Source of the DNA: Kwoniella bestiolae CBS 10118
Lineage: Eukaryota > Basidiomycota > Tremellomycetes > Tremellales > Cryptococcaceae
Length of the DNA stretch: 64,000 nucleotides
Direction of reading: 5' to 3'
Assembly: GCF_000512585.2 (NCBI RefSeq)
Contig: NC_089248.1
Span: forward strand, 1,364,001-1,428,000
Each line of letters opens with the position of its first letter. The first letter of the stretch is position 1. Positions 24,123 through 36,388 of the stretch are shown here, one piece after another. The notes under the pieces are model-generated. The model saw only the letters and a program-made list of their open reading frames with translations, was not told the DNA's origin and did no database searches. A program made the translations under genes and the position numbers.

Positions 24123-24978
24123 TCACCGTTTCGATTCCATAGCTTCCAACTGAGATACCAAGTCGTCCATCGGATCTGCTACCTTGCCTTGATGACTTTG
24201 GTCCGGACTGAGGGTATCGAATAAGGAGATAGATGAGGATGGAACAGGTAGATTGGGTTTGGGAGTGCTCGAAGAAGGAAGGAGGACGGAAGAAGGGTTA
24301 TATCCCGGTGCTATTTTCCTCAGAGCATCTTTCCTATAACACACATGAACACTGCATTAGCACCGACATTTTATCCCAAGGCTTGACGACGAGAAGAGAA
24401 GTGGGAAGTGTAGTGTTCAACTCACTCTTTCTGCTCCTCCTCTACTTCCCTTCTATGCAGTATCTCCGCACTCCTCGCCTTCCGCTGGGTGATGCTTTCT
24501 GCCGGTGAAGGGTGGATCGAGAGGACGTGCTCTTCGAGTGTGAAGGGGTAGACAAACTATCAAATACCGTTATGTCAGCTGGTCTACTCTCTTGTATCAT
24601 TATACCACTCTGAATAGTCTTATATGGTTGACATGATCATGCTAGCTCATTCAGATGGATATAGTAACTCACATAGGCCGTTATGTCTTCTGGCAACGGA
24701 TGGATATCATTTGGCATTTCAATCTAAATGCGCAAGGGCTTAATCAGCCGTGGGTCACTCGGTGATCAATTCACACCTCGTGATTCGTCAGAAACATTCA
24801 TCGTGCTCTACTCACAGGCTTGGGTAACCACAGAGAAGGCGACTTGATTAATGGGACAGTAGCTGCCGCGGCATACTGGGAAGATATCGGGCCTGTCACC
24901 GAGAGAAACGGTTCAGCTAGGGGGTTAGCGTAATGGGAGAAGCGCTTCATACACACCTATATCAGCTGCTGTGACCAT
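24123..24978 (-). CDS. uncharacterised conserved-type protein, 163 aa
   Basis: Five minus-strand exons: 24978-24957, 24892-24816, 24723-24673, 24556-24426 and 24333-24123; 163 residues with every junction in phase. The N-terminal half is compact (ISSQYAAAATVPLIKSPSLW, then MPNDIHPLPEDITAYFVYPF and TLEEHVLSIHP). A short charged helix (RKARSAEILHRREVEEEQKE) follows, then a Pro/Ser-rich region and an acidic C-terminal helix (MDDLVSQLEAMESKR). The five-exon structure with small exons supports a real gene. I do not recognise the family; no signal peptide or membrane helix is present. Confidence 0.7.
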
Positions 24979-25394
24979 TCTCGAGGTTGGGTTGATGAGA
25001 TCTTCGATGTTGGCCAGATACAATATGCACAGAGAGGTGACTAAAATGCATATATGGATGACACAGAGCAACTTCGATGACGATAACCAACCTAACTAAG
25101 GCACAGACCGCCTACGAGTATCAGCGGGATCAAATTTCTATTTGTTATTGTTTACGGTTTCAGCTGATGATGAACAAGCATTAGAACCATCCACTGAACT
25201 GCTCAAATTCATTTTCTCCTTTTGTCCTCCTCATCAATCAGAAATCATCTGCATACGATCCACTGCTCAACATCCTATACTTGTCTTTCTGAAAAACGAT
25301 TACAGCGACATGTCAACAGTCACATCCATATAGCCCATATTTGGTGGAAAAGTGAGATCGAGCCAATTAGTACGGTGTAATCGAGAGATCGATC

Positions 25395-26348
25395 ATGGGA
25401 GGGGTGTCTTCAGCACTTGATCCAGCTAGGGGACGAGGGGTGAGTTTGCGTCTCACCATCCATCAACCATCTACCATCGGTACCGCTTTCTCATCTCGAT
25501 AATGGATCACTGGGGTATGAACTGATAGAAATGCAATCGACGTAGGTCATCTCCGTCCCTGATGGGTATACCACCCCCTCATTCCCTTCGCTATATATAC
25601 CTACTGTAGATGATACGACCAATCAGAGAGGTATATTCCTATACGAGGCGGAAGGTGAGCTCATGCTCTTCTACCATCTACATCCCCTAGACATTGCCGT
25701 CACCAGCCGAAGACACACAAGCTATCTCGATACCAAATACTAATTCTGTGTAATGTTCAGCAATATGGCATTTCACCTTCTACTGGACTCTCCTCCTGAT
25801 CGGCTCACTATTCCTCATCTGCTCAACCTTCGCTTCCCTCACGATCTTCCTAAACCTAACGACCTATCGCGATAAGCCTGCTACCCCGACTGTGGGCGGT
25901 CTCACGTCTTATCCTCATAGTGAGAAATCCAGAAGGAGCAAAAGCAAGAAACCACCATTATGGCCGATATTGATATTACCTATCATATCTATCGTGATCG
26001 CTTCTGGAATCAGCTTGATATCGGGTACGGTAGTTGGTTTTGCACTTGCTGCGATCTACTCGGCGGGAGGATTTAGCATGTCCACGTGAGTTCAGCGTCT
26101 TAGCCGATCTTAGCTATTCAACGTGGCTATCTATACGTCGATGTGGGCGAGCAATAACTAATCTGTGCTTGCATGGATATGATAGTTGGGTACCATTCTT
26201 ATGGGGCCTGATCCAAGTTCTTGTTCTGATTATATCGTAAGTCCATTCATCACATCGAGTTATCGACCAGGCGGTCCGAGCGATCACTAATCAAATGATT
26301 CTGTAAACTCAACATAGGAGTTATTCCACCCTCACATCAATCTTATAA
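25395..26348 (+). CDS. TMEM170-like ER/nuclear-envelope membrane protein
   Basis: Five exons: 25395-25439, 25546-25654, 25761-26085, 26186-26236 and 26318-26348; 186 residues. Three membrane segments are visible: FYWTLLLIGSLFLICSTFAS, PILILPIISIVIASGISLIS with the GTVVGFALAAIYSAGG part, and FLWGLIQVLVLIISSYSTLT near the C-terminus. The order, spacing and the G-x-x-x-G-rich second helix match the TMEM170 family, which in animals shapes ER sheets and the nuclear envelope. The N-terminal 50 residues are soluble. A Lys/Ser-rich loop (EKSRRSKSKKPP) separates helices 1 and 2. The function in fungi is unknown. Confidence 0.8.
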
Positions 26349-26886
26349 TACATACCCATACATACGTTCTTGTATAATCTTGGTTGTAACAGTATATCCT
26401 CTCTTCGGATCAGACCGGTCTCCTATAATGTAATACATGCACGCCGTCTACCAGTGACTCGTCGTAGGGAAGGGGATGGTAGGTAACAACCGTTACCAAG
26501 GAACTGAACTTCAAACGAATACGAATACTCACTACAAATAAAACCTCACCACTTATCGTATCTTGGCGATTCCATCTCCAATTAACATACCTACTCATCA
26601 AGATGCATAGACTGACGGTACACACATATATCATTCAAACTGCGGATAGAAATTGAAGTTGATTTCCCCATCTCTGCCTGGGGCGAGTCATTCTTACTCA
26701 AAACTTTCTTTCCTCCTTCCTTTCCTTTTTTTAATCTATTCGAAAAGCTGCTGGTCAGTGGAGTATCACCTTGACGGTTCGATATCTCTTCTTTCATTCG
26801 TGGTGTTTTCAGTCTGGTACTTCCATTTTCTATTCTTTGCTCTGTCTAGTCGAACGTCACGGATAGGGAGAAAGGCCAAGGTAACG

Positions 26887-27782
26887 ATGGGTAAATTGAT
26901 CTGGAATCAATGGGGGAGATTACTTGCCATCACTTCTGCCGTTTGTGAGTGATCATTGGTACTTCAATGCAGTTTCTTGATTCCGCAGAAGGATGCTGAT
27001 GAATACTTTCGAATTTAGATATGATCTGGGGTATGACATCTGTCCCTTCCACCAACTTATCATGAGCTGATATGATATTTTATGGTCCCATAGCGTCGTT
27101 CTGGGCGTATTTCTTCAGAAAGTTCTTCTGGGATATGGTGTGAGTGAATCCGCATATGCACCTGTCCGCTGCGATACTGATGATTGATTGTCACTCACTC
27201 AGTGGAGGTACCCTCGGACCAGCAGGATTGGTGTGAGTCCGCACCTCCCCCGGCTGTCTCGCTCGTCCTGTTCTTCTCTTCCAGCGACATGGATTGAGCT
27301 CCAGAAACTGATGTCCACAATCAGCCCAGGTAAAAACACCCAGCCATTAGTTAACCTCGTAGTCCTCTTTCCATTACTACAAACGTTCACCATGGTCCTT
27401 GGTCTATTCGCGTTGGCTCTGGAAATGCCTTTACCGATTGTAAGCTTTCACTCTCTCGGGGTTTCTCTCCTCAGCGGAGAAATAGCTTATATTGTATTGG
27501 GTTAGCTGGTCAATACTGCGGTCCATCGTTCGATATTGTTGAGAATTATAATCTATTTCATGGCTGGGTCGGTGGGGATCATGGTATATCAAGTGTGTAG
27601 CGAAACCCTCTTCACCCTCCTGGTGATATGTAAAATGCTAATTTCTGCGTCTTTTGTCGAGGAAGACAGTCGATTGTGCAATTTACTTTATAATTACCTC
27701 TGCGGTTTACGCTGTGGCTCTATTAAAGGGAGAGACTATTTCCGTCATAGGAGAAGGAAGAGACGGGGTCGTCTCGGTCTAG
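26887..27782 (+). CDS. small multi-pass membrane protein of a fungal conserved family
   Basis: Seven exons: 26887-26944, 27019-27030, 27095-27140, 27203-27232, 27325-27439, 27506-27592 and 27666-27782; 154 residues, all phases consistent. Exon 2 is a 12-nt micro-exon (Y-M-I-W plus one base). The start MGKLIWNQWGRLLAITSAVY, then FWAYFFRKFFWDMVGGTLGP and LVPGK, and helices VVLFPLLQTFTMVLGLFALA, ILLRIIIYFMAGSVGIMVYQ and IYFIITSAVYAVALL, show about four membrane spans. I recognise this as a conserved fungal uncharacterised type (DUF7727-like is my best guess). No catalytic motif is seen. Confidence 0.78.
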
Positions 27783-28408
27783 GTACCGAAATTTGAACGG
27801 AGATTGCGCGTCGTCTATTCTGTCCAGATGATGGATGGCTTTATGAGGGGGTCATTGTCGGAATGAGATGTAGTACATTTGTCGGAACGCACCTGGTTGC
27901 GATTTGATGCGTGTAAAAAATGTAGGAACAACTTCTCCAGGGCTGTTCGTGCACTGTAGCATCCATGTTCATCATCACTGGATATGCATACTTGTTCATT
28001 TCTGTCAAACTTTGTTCATTCCTTGCTTGACGAATACTAGAGTAGAGTAACAATCGTAGCGGGATGTCAAGGCACCAGATCTGTTTAGATAACGATTTGA
28101 TGACGTCTGTTAAAGCGATTGCGAAAGCGAGCACATATGAGAACGACGCACATCCACGATACTCATACGGGATCATCTGATAAGGCAATTCCAGATTCCG
28201 GATTCCCACTTCTGCATAGCAGCTACGACGTCAAGTGATACACACACCAAGCGTTGAGATTTCATGGATTTATCTATAAATAGTCTTGTTTCCCCTATGA
28301 ACTCCTTCATTCCCTTGGTACTAAACTCGCATTGTTGCTCTGTTACTTCTGATACTTCATCATCTTCTTCCTATTGGATCCCAACTGATAGTTACCTAAG
28401 CACTCAAC
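27783..28408. other. intergenic, promoter of NmrA-like gene
   Basis: About 630 bases with no gene. A TATAAATA element at 28274-28281 lies about 130 bases upstream of the ATG at 28409 and may be its TATA box. Confidence 0.4.
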
Positions 28409-29997
28409 ATGGAGAAAATCGATAAATTACTTGGACCGCTCAATCCCAATAAGCTCGCAGCGGGTACTGCACCTGACCCGATGAAAGTGATTGTCTTCAC
28501 TGCGACAGGAGATCAAGGTAGGAGTGTATGTAGAGAGTTGATTGGAGATGGAGGGTTTATTGTCTGGGGGGTCACTCGGAATACGGAAAGTAAGGGCGCG
28601 AAGGGTGAGTGATGTCGCGTTGGTCAACACCTCACATTCGATGGGTTCTGGGAGATTCCTGTTTCGTAAGTGAAGCTGATGATCATGGGATACAGAACTC
28701 ACTGAATTGGGAGTAAAGATGGTCCGAGGTGATTTGAGTGATGCGACAAGCTACAAACAACATCTCCTAGGTATGGACGGAGCATATATCAACTCTGATT
28801 GTAATTCGAGTCACTCACTGCACCCTCCAAGACCAATGAGAGCTGATACTCTACCCCTGTTCGTCGTGATTCATTACTGTAGACAACTCGATCGTCCCGA
28901 CTGTCAATGGAGATACCAAAGCAGCTACCAAGGCGGAATACGAGCAGGTCAAAGCTCTCGTCGATGCATGCAAGGAAGCTGGCGTGGGACATATTGTGTA
29001 CTCCGCTTTGGACGGGTATGAGGAGGAGGATAGGCAGGTACCCTATTTCCAAAGCAAGGCTGAAGGTGGGTGGTCTCGTCCTTCATCAAGATACCTCCAA
29101 ACTTTCAAGTATATATCCAGATATGAACGCCAAATACTGAAGATGAGTTATTTTGGTCGGGGTGAATGATAGTCGCCAAATACATCAAATCGACCTACTC
29201 AGGCCACGCCTACCACCCACCCAACACTCCCCACGGGATCCACCATCACCTCCACTACACGAACATCTACGCATGTACCTACTTCTCCAACATCTACAAA
29301 TTCAATTATCTCACCAAGGACGCAAAGGGAGGATGGCTATTGGGATGGCCGATGCCTGATGATACGCCTATACTGAGTTATGCGGTTGAACAGACTGGAG
29401 TTTGGGTTAAGAAGGCTTTTTTGGATCATAAGACCTGGAGTGGTGGGTTCACATTGCATTATTTGAAAATCCTCTCTCTTCACTTGTCATCCCTATTCGG
29501 AGGTCTCTAGGGATGACGTCCTTCTAAGCCATCTTTGGACGCTCGAGTACTACGCGTAGTGCTTATTGACATGGTATTCAATAGGCAAAGATATCCAAGT
29601 CTGCTCCGACTCCATCACACCCCTCCAAATGGCCAAGGAACTATCCAAACTCAGTGGTCAGAAGGTCGTCACGCTCGGACTGACCAAAGAAGATTTCCAT
29701 TCTGAGAAACACAGAAAGGAGGTATGGCAACCTTTATGGTTGAATTACAGGTCTTATGTCGATGGGTAAGCTATCCATCTTCCTACTTCACCATTCTGGT
29801 CAGAACAGAGCACGATCTACGATACAGCACAGACACCAACGATTCGCAGATGGACATGCTTATGCGTATGAGTTCTCAGATACTTCATCAGAGATATCGA
29901 GGAAAGTCGTAAAGTCTGTCCTGAACAGTGGGACTTCAAACAATGGGCTTCTCAAGATAAAGAGCTGAAGAGGATGTTCGACAATGGGGCCAAATAA
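28409..29997 (+). CDS. NmrA-like NAD(P)-binding (atypical SDR) protein
   Basis: Six exons: 28409-28604, 28696-28800, 28883-29065, 29173-29442, 29585-29765 and 29880-29997; 350 residues. The Rossmann start is KVIVFTATGDQGRSVCREL, in which the usual first Gly of GATGxxG is Thr (T31-A-T-G-D-Q-G37). WGVTRN follows strand 2, then GVKMVRGDLSD and YINSD. VGHIVYSALDGYEEE and FQSKAEVAKYIK fit the catalytic-helix region of NmrA/HSCARG proteins, which usually sense NADP(H) rather than act as enzymes. The C-terminus (CPEQWDFKQWASQDKELKRM) is conserved-looking. The acceptor at 29879 is needed to reach this end in frame. Role: redox sensor or oxidoreductase, undecided. Confidence 0.85.
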
Positions 29998-30295
29998 GTT
30001 GGACAGTTGAAGTAATGGAAATTACAAACACAATGCTGATCGTGGTATCGTACCGGAGAATGAGATTTAAGGCGTGATATGGGTCTGATGCATGAGGGTT
30101 GGTTCGTGATTATGTGTTTTAACTTGTACAGTATCCTATTGTATACTTATGTTTATGTCATGTATACGAAGTCATCCTGAACAATGGTCATCTGTGTCTG
30201 TATCCAGTCCATAAATCCATTTGAAATCTTGATGATATCCTTATTTCCTTCTTCTTCCGTTCATCGTACATCAATCGTATCATCCCGTCAATCGA

Positions 30296-32116
30296 CTATT
30301 GCAACTTGACTTCAAATTCCAATGGCGTCCCCAGCCCACCCCTCTCAGCTAGCGCTATAGCCTCAGCGTCTGCGTGAGCCTGGGAATCGAGCGAGATGGA
30401 CGATAGATCTTTATCCTTGATATCGCTGAACGATCTATTAAGACCTGGACGAGGTACCACCAATCCTCCATCCGACTACATGTATAAGTAAATTTCAAGT
30501 CGTCAGTTGTAAAGTCTTATATTGCCTATCAGTGAAAGGTGGGAGGCTACACATACACAAATGTATGTTTCAGTCTCGACGGTGATCCCTCCAGTTTGTA
30601 AGTTCTTGTTACCCGACCCAGCACTGGAACTTCCATATGATCCGCCCTATCAACAACCAAGGAGATATCAGTAAACCGGAAGTTGGAGATGTAGACGGAA
30701 GGGAAGGGACGTACAGAGGTATAGACGTAGGAGGTTTTACGGTCGTTACGCAGATCTTCTCGGCTGTTTAGGACGGCAAGGCATCCTACGAGGTAGACTT
30801 TCGGGTGGATTATACTATCTCACAAGACACGGTCAACATCCCTTTTTTTATGATAGGAGAGAAGGGAACATTTACCTACGCAATGAATTGGACGATACTT
30901 GACATGGAGTCTGCGGCGAATTGCAGGAAGAATAGTAATGCGCTGAGGGGAGATACGAGATATCAGTATCATCATGCCGTTTAGATGGCGGAAAATATGT
31001 GTTGAATGGGTATGGAGGGCTATGTGGGAAGACATACACTAATGTAGGAGGAACCTGAGCTTCAAGCGAGATCCTCATTAACCTCTTTACTAATCTGTCG
31101 GTGTGGTCTAAGCCTGATCGGGAACGGTAGAGACCATACATGATTGAGGAGGTTATGATGAGGTCTGCGGAGATACATGCTCCGGGCTACATCGGATAAT
31201 TTGTTAGTATGCATTGCAATTTACAATAAGCGAGTCATGGGGACTTACCCAGAGGTAGAAGAATATGTTGGCGGTCTATACGAAGGATATGACAAGCTCA
31301 GCTTCTTGGTTTACCCCATAGGAGGTGAAGTCACTCACACTATCAAAGTCATTCATCGTTTTAGTCCTGGTGATGAATGTGTACCCCACTGAACCAGTCA
31401 CGGAGAGACACAAGCAGATTCCGATTGACACTAAGATAACGTAGTTCCGCTTGTTGATCCTCCAGGCTCGTTCTGCGTAGAATGCCTGATGCACCGACCG
31501 AACCATTAGCTCAGTCAATCTCAGGATTTCCCCCTTTGAAAGAAAGTCGACTCACCTGAATACTGATCTTGGTCAAGGGGTCTAGGATACCGTACCATGC
31601 TATCCAATCGCATTTGATGAATTGCGAGTATTCGCCGTAATTATATGAAAACATGTGTAGGGTCGTTGCCCATGTACTGAGGGTGTGACGTAAGATCGTC
31701 AGTGCCAGTAGTGATATATCATTAACCCTTGGGAGCGGTGAAGAAATTGATAAACTCACAAGATTGTTGCGCAGATAGCACCGAACGAAGCCAGGTACTG
31801 CATTTCAACCAATCAGTCAGTATGAGATACTCGAATAGATTGAACTGGATGGGAGTATTGAGAGAGAGCGAAAACATACCAGTAGGAAGCGTATATGCGT
31901 GGCTTCCTTCTTGGAATGATTCCACCATCTTACGAACTGGTTGATGGCTACTCCCATGAGTAATCCATCTACCGCCATTCTGCGATTTTATCATTAGCAC
32001 ACACATCCATCCCAGCCTGAGATACGCTGTCCTACTCACCCAAGGATCAGTGGCGATAGGTGGGAACCGAGGTTACCAGTAACCTGTTTTCTCGCGATCT
32101 CCTCTACAGATGACAT
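30296..32116 (-). CDS. DUF6534-type seven-helix membrane protein
   Basis: Eleven minus-strand exons: 32116-32040, 31979-31880, 31797-31760, 31676-31556, 31485-31315, 31275-31249, 31186-31038, 30942-30880, 30814-30715, 30646-30557 and 30475-30296; 371 residues with continuous phase. About seven hydrophobic helices are visible, e.g. YLASFGAICATIL and NYVILVSIGICLCLSVTGSV. The part ACISADLIITSSIMYGLYRS, then TDRLVKRLMRISLEAQVPPT, matches the DUF6534 domain common in basidiomycete membrane proteins. The 80-residue tail is cytosolic-type, Ser/Gly-rich and acidic. These proteins resemble orphan receptors in topology but have no proven ligand. The low-complexity tail may be phosphorylated (inference). 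Confidence 0.85.
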
Positions 32117-33761
32117 CTTGATTGGACTATCGTTCTTATGAGTCGTTTCTGACTTTCGAAGGTGAAGTTGAGGAGTGAGAGATAGTTCGCTTATATGATT
32201 TTGCGCTTGATGATATCTATATAATACGATCCAAAGAAACAGAGATAGAGACCAGCTTAAAGATCGATGTCCGCTTATTGAATAGATGAGATAGTATGGT
32301 ACAGTACGATTGGACAATCGACTAACCTGGTGGTGTGTGTCAATCTCGAAACAAATATCAATATGTCAAATGACAGCTCACTTTGATTATATGATATATG
32401 AATACTCATCAGCACGAACCTCAGCATTTCATTCAGTTCAGTTGAATGGAGATCCTCTTGCACCGTTGGAGGTAGAGTTGGAGCAGGAAAGGCACTCGAA
32501 CTCAGAGTGAGCAAAAAGAGGTTTCACATTCTTGGGTTTTTGGTTGTAACTGGATGAAATAGATGTACCTGGTTAGTCTATAGGTACAAACTTTAACTTA
32601 CCTCGAAGATCTTCGAATCAATACAGAATTGTCAGCGGCATCAAACGTCCCTGCGTAGGAGTTCAGTTCGTGCGTTGCGGCGAAATATTCAGGGTATGGT
32701 ACTAACTAACCTTATGACGAATTTGGGATTTTCCAGAAGAGCCTTTATTCCATTTGCTTACGGTATGATGGCGCATATACATGCTTACCTTTCCTCAATG
32801 CAGTAAAGAGTAATAGACTCTTCACCGTAGGGCGTTGGTAGGTGCTGAGAATGGTGGTGAAACAGGTTTCAAGAAGCACTTTGGTTTGACTGAACGAATA
32901 ATCGGGAAATCAGCCACCTTCACAAAAGCATACAGTAGAAGGAGAAGATATGCATGCTGTATTGTCTGTCCTTGGCTTAATGGGAATTCATTGCGGTTCG
33001 TACTGTACCGCCAGATCTTTTTCGATCGCTTGATTCAGTGCTACAAGGAGGCGCTTGGTAAAGCAGACAGAGTCCGTTCGATCACTTAAGACAGCGTATC
33101 ATCATCCCAGGGGAAGGAGTGGACAGAGGACTGACCAGGCCACCTACAAGACTACAGGTATGCTATCTCCGCTGGAATAAACCTGGGGTTATTCCGATAA
33201 TCCGGAAGAACAGCCGCCCATTGTTGGATAGCTCAGAACGGTTCAAGCGAAGTCCCCGAGTCTACTATGGCACACTCAGGAATGTCTGATGTCACCTCAC
33301 CTCTGAACGTGTAGGTAGTAGTGCAGATCACTCGCACCGCTCTTACGGTAAAATGTGAAGGTCCCGAAAGATAAGCGTTAAGCTTTGGTTGGATGGAATT
33401 TGGGGTTATTCCGTAAGTAAAAGCCAATTAGCGAGAATCGGAAGTGGAACTGGAATTGTGCGAGGTACATCGTAGTGGGTGAAGGTACTAGGTTGGATTG
33501 GATTCCAGGGCGAGGCGTCGGGAGTGTATGATAAATGCGCTTGTAAAGAGGATTGTAGAGAGTAGAGAGGATTGATGACCTGTATAAGTATGGCGACTTT
33601 CCACTCATGCTTGGTCACGACCATTACAGCAATATCGATCGTCTACAGTCCTCATCCAGCGCAGTAAGCACAAGTCGTCTCTTCTCCACGTGTAAAGCTG
33701 AGCTTAGACATGTAGTGATATATGCATCATGGTCATTGAGAATATCGTTACAACACTACCT
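32117..33761. other. gene-free interval of about 1.6 kb
   Basis: Promoter of the DUF6534 gene at one end, 3' flank of the oxygenase gene at the other. The frame at 32835-33089 (plus) and those at 33233-33608 (minus) lack introns, domains or biased composition; nothing else was seen. Confidence 0.4.
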
Positions 33762-34530
33762 CTAAGCCAAAATATCAGTCCTCAACACCCACTTATCGCC
33801 CCCCTTCACCTCCTCTCCCTCATGTTTCAAACACCCACCGCCCGACATCCCATGCCAATGTAACAGTAATCTACCGGCCTTCGGATCAACAGATACTTTC
33901 TCTCCCTCTCCTTTCTGCTTACTTTGGTTCTTGCTCTTAGTCTTCTTGGACGATCCGGTGTCGTGCGTATGGGTATAAAATGCGGTTGCTCCTCCCTTAC
34001 ATTCTGATATGTAAATCAGGATCGTCCAGCAGCTTAGTCTACGCGAGATGGGGTCGAGAGTGGGCGAGTCGTAGTGCGTTCGAAAGTAGGTGCCAGAGGG
34101 GTAATGGTATATCCTGATATTGGGGGATAGGGCGGGAGGCGATGAGGTGTATCGGGGCGATAGGAGGGGGATGTACGGTGAGATTAGGTTTAAAAGTATT
34201 TGGGCAATCTCGGGGGAGTTGAGGGATCCTCTTCCTGTTCCAAGTGAGCAATGTAATTGTCAGAGTAGACTTCTGATAATGGCCATGACCACCGTGTTCT
34301 GGATACGGGAGCGCAGTGCAAGGTAGAAAGTACCCACTGGCCGTTCGTTCTGCTTCTCCTTTCCCTGGTGGTTTCGGTCCCTCCATCACCACCCCATCCA
34401 TCCAACTGCGTACAGCTTTCACTTCTGATGCAGTGAAGAAGTCATCGATAGTATATATCTGAGAGGGTAAAACGGTTTTGACAGTCAAATTGGTTTTGGG
34501 GTTGATATTGGGAAATGTCGGCGAAGGCAT
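33762..34530 (-). CDS. 2-oxoglutarate/Fe(II) oxygenase, prolyl-4-hydroxylase-like
   Basis: Two exons: 34530-34338 and 34234-33762; 221 residues. The double-stranded beta-helix motif is complete: IRIYHYPSGTYFRTHYDSP with H118 and D120, SCWTILIYISECKGGATAFY, and GRLLLHWHGMSGGGCLKHEG with H202 as the distal iron ligand; K212 or R216 likely binds 2-oxoglutarate. A lysine-rich insert lies at 161-177. The N-terminal part (IYTIDDFFTASEVKAVRSWM) is typical of P4H-like enzymes. No signal peptide is present, so a cytosolic or nuclear protein is likely. The intron with branch CTGAC is required to reach the frame SLNSPEIAQILLNL. It shares a 370-base divergent promoter with the FRG1 gene. Confidence 0.87.
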
Positions 34531-34902
34531 CTTCTGCGCAAGGGGAACTATTCGAATCAGCTCATCGGCTCGGATACTTGGTAGCCTGTTATTTCTCTGT
34601 CTGAGGTCTTATGAACCTTGCTGGTCGGCGTGACTGGATGAATTATGCATTGTGTATCATCAATATCAACATGGGCAGATACAATGGATGGGAAGAAAGG
34701 TGTTGCATTGCGACTGCATTGTTTCGTTTATATACCTTTGGTTCCGTGCCGAAGGGATCAATTTTTCGGTTGGATTGACGTCAACAAAGTCAGTTCCCAT
34801 CCCATCCATCTGTTCTTCGTTCAAAACCTTCTGCCAGATACCAGTGTACCATCAATCTAACTCCCCATTCTCCTGTGCTCTCTACCAACCTACATAGCCA
34901 TC

Positions 34903-36388
34903 ATGTCCTCCTCAAGCGTGATTTCGAAGAAGCTGAAATTCAAAGGCGATAAACCCAAGAAGAAGAAGAGGTCGCACAATCACTCGGGAGGTGGAGGTGG
35001 TGATGAGGATGAGTTGGCTGCTTTGGCTGCTGCTGATCCGAGGGGTGGGTGTCATTCTTCCTATACGAGCTCAATGTCTGGCGAGATATTCCGGCTTTGA
35101 GATGTCTTTGTCTTTGGCTGACTGTATGACTGTATAACATCTACAGGTTGGGTATTTCCAGAACAGCCCATGGAGATCAACGGTCCGGCGTTTATCTTAC
35201 TTCCCTCTGAACCTTTGACTTGTCTGGCGGTGAGTAATCCCGTTGATCCTATTCGCTATTTAGGATATCTATCTGCGGGCATCGTGAAATATGTATTGAT
35301 ACGATGTGTCGCGTTACAGTGGGATCCAACGAGACAACGAGTCTACGCTGCACCAGTTGACCTCCCCCAAGTACCTGAAGGTATGGACGATTTAAGCGAA
35401 GCAGAGATATTGCAGACGATTGAACCCAGTGATGTAAATCATGTATGGGTGATATCGAGACTATCAGGTAGTGAGGATGTCATAAGTCTACGGACGAGCA
35501 CGTGAGTCTTAATCCTTGCACCACCATTGAACATGAGCAATCCTGAAGTATCTCTCGCTTGCATCAACACAATACTTCACAGGGAGAAAGCTAATTTACC
35601 ATAACACCTTGACTAGCGGTACATTCCTCACAGCCTCTCCATCAGGTACTCTAACCGCCACGACCCCCTCGCGTGGCCCACTCGAAGCCTTTATCCCTCA
35701 ACCATCCTCCAGCTCAAGTGTATTTCCCGGATGGTCCCTGCAAACCCAGCATAATTCCAAATATCTCTCCACGTCCCCACCGATAGGTACGTCCGCAGGC
35801 AAGCTCAAAGCGGAATTGCGTATCGACGTGGATACCCCGGCGGAACATGAGCTGGTTAGGATAAAGTGTCAGAGGGAGTTTGTGTATAAGGCGAAAGTTG
35901 CTTTGCAGCAGAGTAAAGATGGGTCTGGAAGCTCAAGTGCGAAGAAGAGGTTTTTGAGTGGTGGGCCGGAAGAGGGGTCGATGGAAGATGAGTTGAAGAG
36001 GAAGTGAGTTTGGTACCTTTCGGATTATGTCCACATGTACTCTGACTTCCCCTCGATCTTGTGTTCTGGATTCAGACCTAGCTGCACAACCATCTTTCTC
36101 TGTGAATTTTGTGAGAGAATCTTTGCTGATACGCTGTAAATAATTCAGCCGAGAATCCCAAACGTGGGGAGGAGGTCGGTCGATCGTTTCTGAAAAGGAT
36201 AGACGGGAATTGAAGAAAGCTAGGAAAGAAGGTAAATTGGGCGAAGCCATGTTAGATCGACGAGCGGCTCTGAAAAGGTGAGTACTCAGACTTCATTAGG
36301 ACATTTCGTGTATACATGTTGATGTCGGAAATTGATGGCTGATGGTCTGCTTGTGCTTGTTGCTGTCAGTGATCGATATGCCAAATGA
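34903..36388 (+). CDS. FRG1: FRG1 homologue, actin-fold RNA-associated protein
   Basis: Six exons: 34903-35044, 35147-35229, 35320-35501, 35617-36003, 36149-36277 and 36370-36388; 313 residues, all in phase. The N-terminus is basic and Gly/His-rich (KPKKKKRSHNH). WVFPEQPMEINGPAFILLPS and GTFLTASPSGTLTATTPSRG, then PLEAFIP, match the beta-trefoil (fascin-like) FRG1 core that has the pattern T-x-L-S-x-x-x-x-G. The C-terminal part (GKLGEAMLDRRAALKSDRYA ending in K) is the conserved FRG1 tail. FRG1 is a nuclear protein found with spliceosomal particles. The last coding exon is 19 nt. Confidence 0.92.

Noticed and set aside
32835..33089. 84-codon plus-strand ORF
   Set aside because: Low coding quality, no domain, no splice signals.
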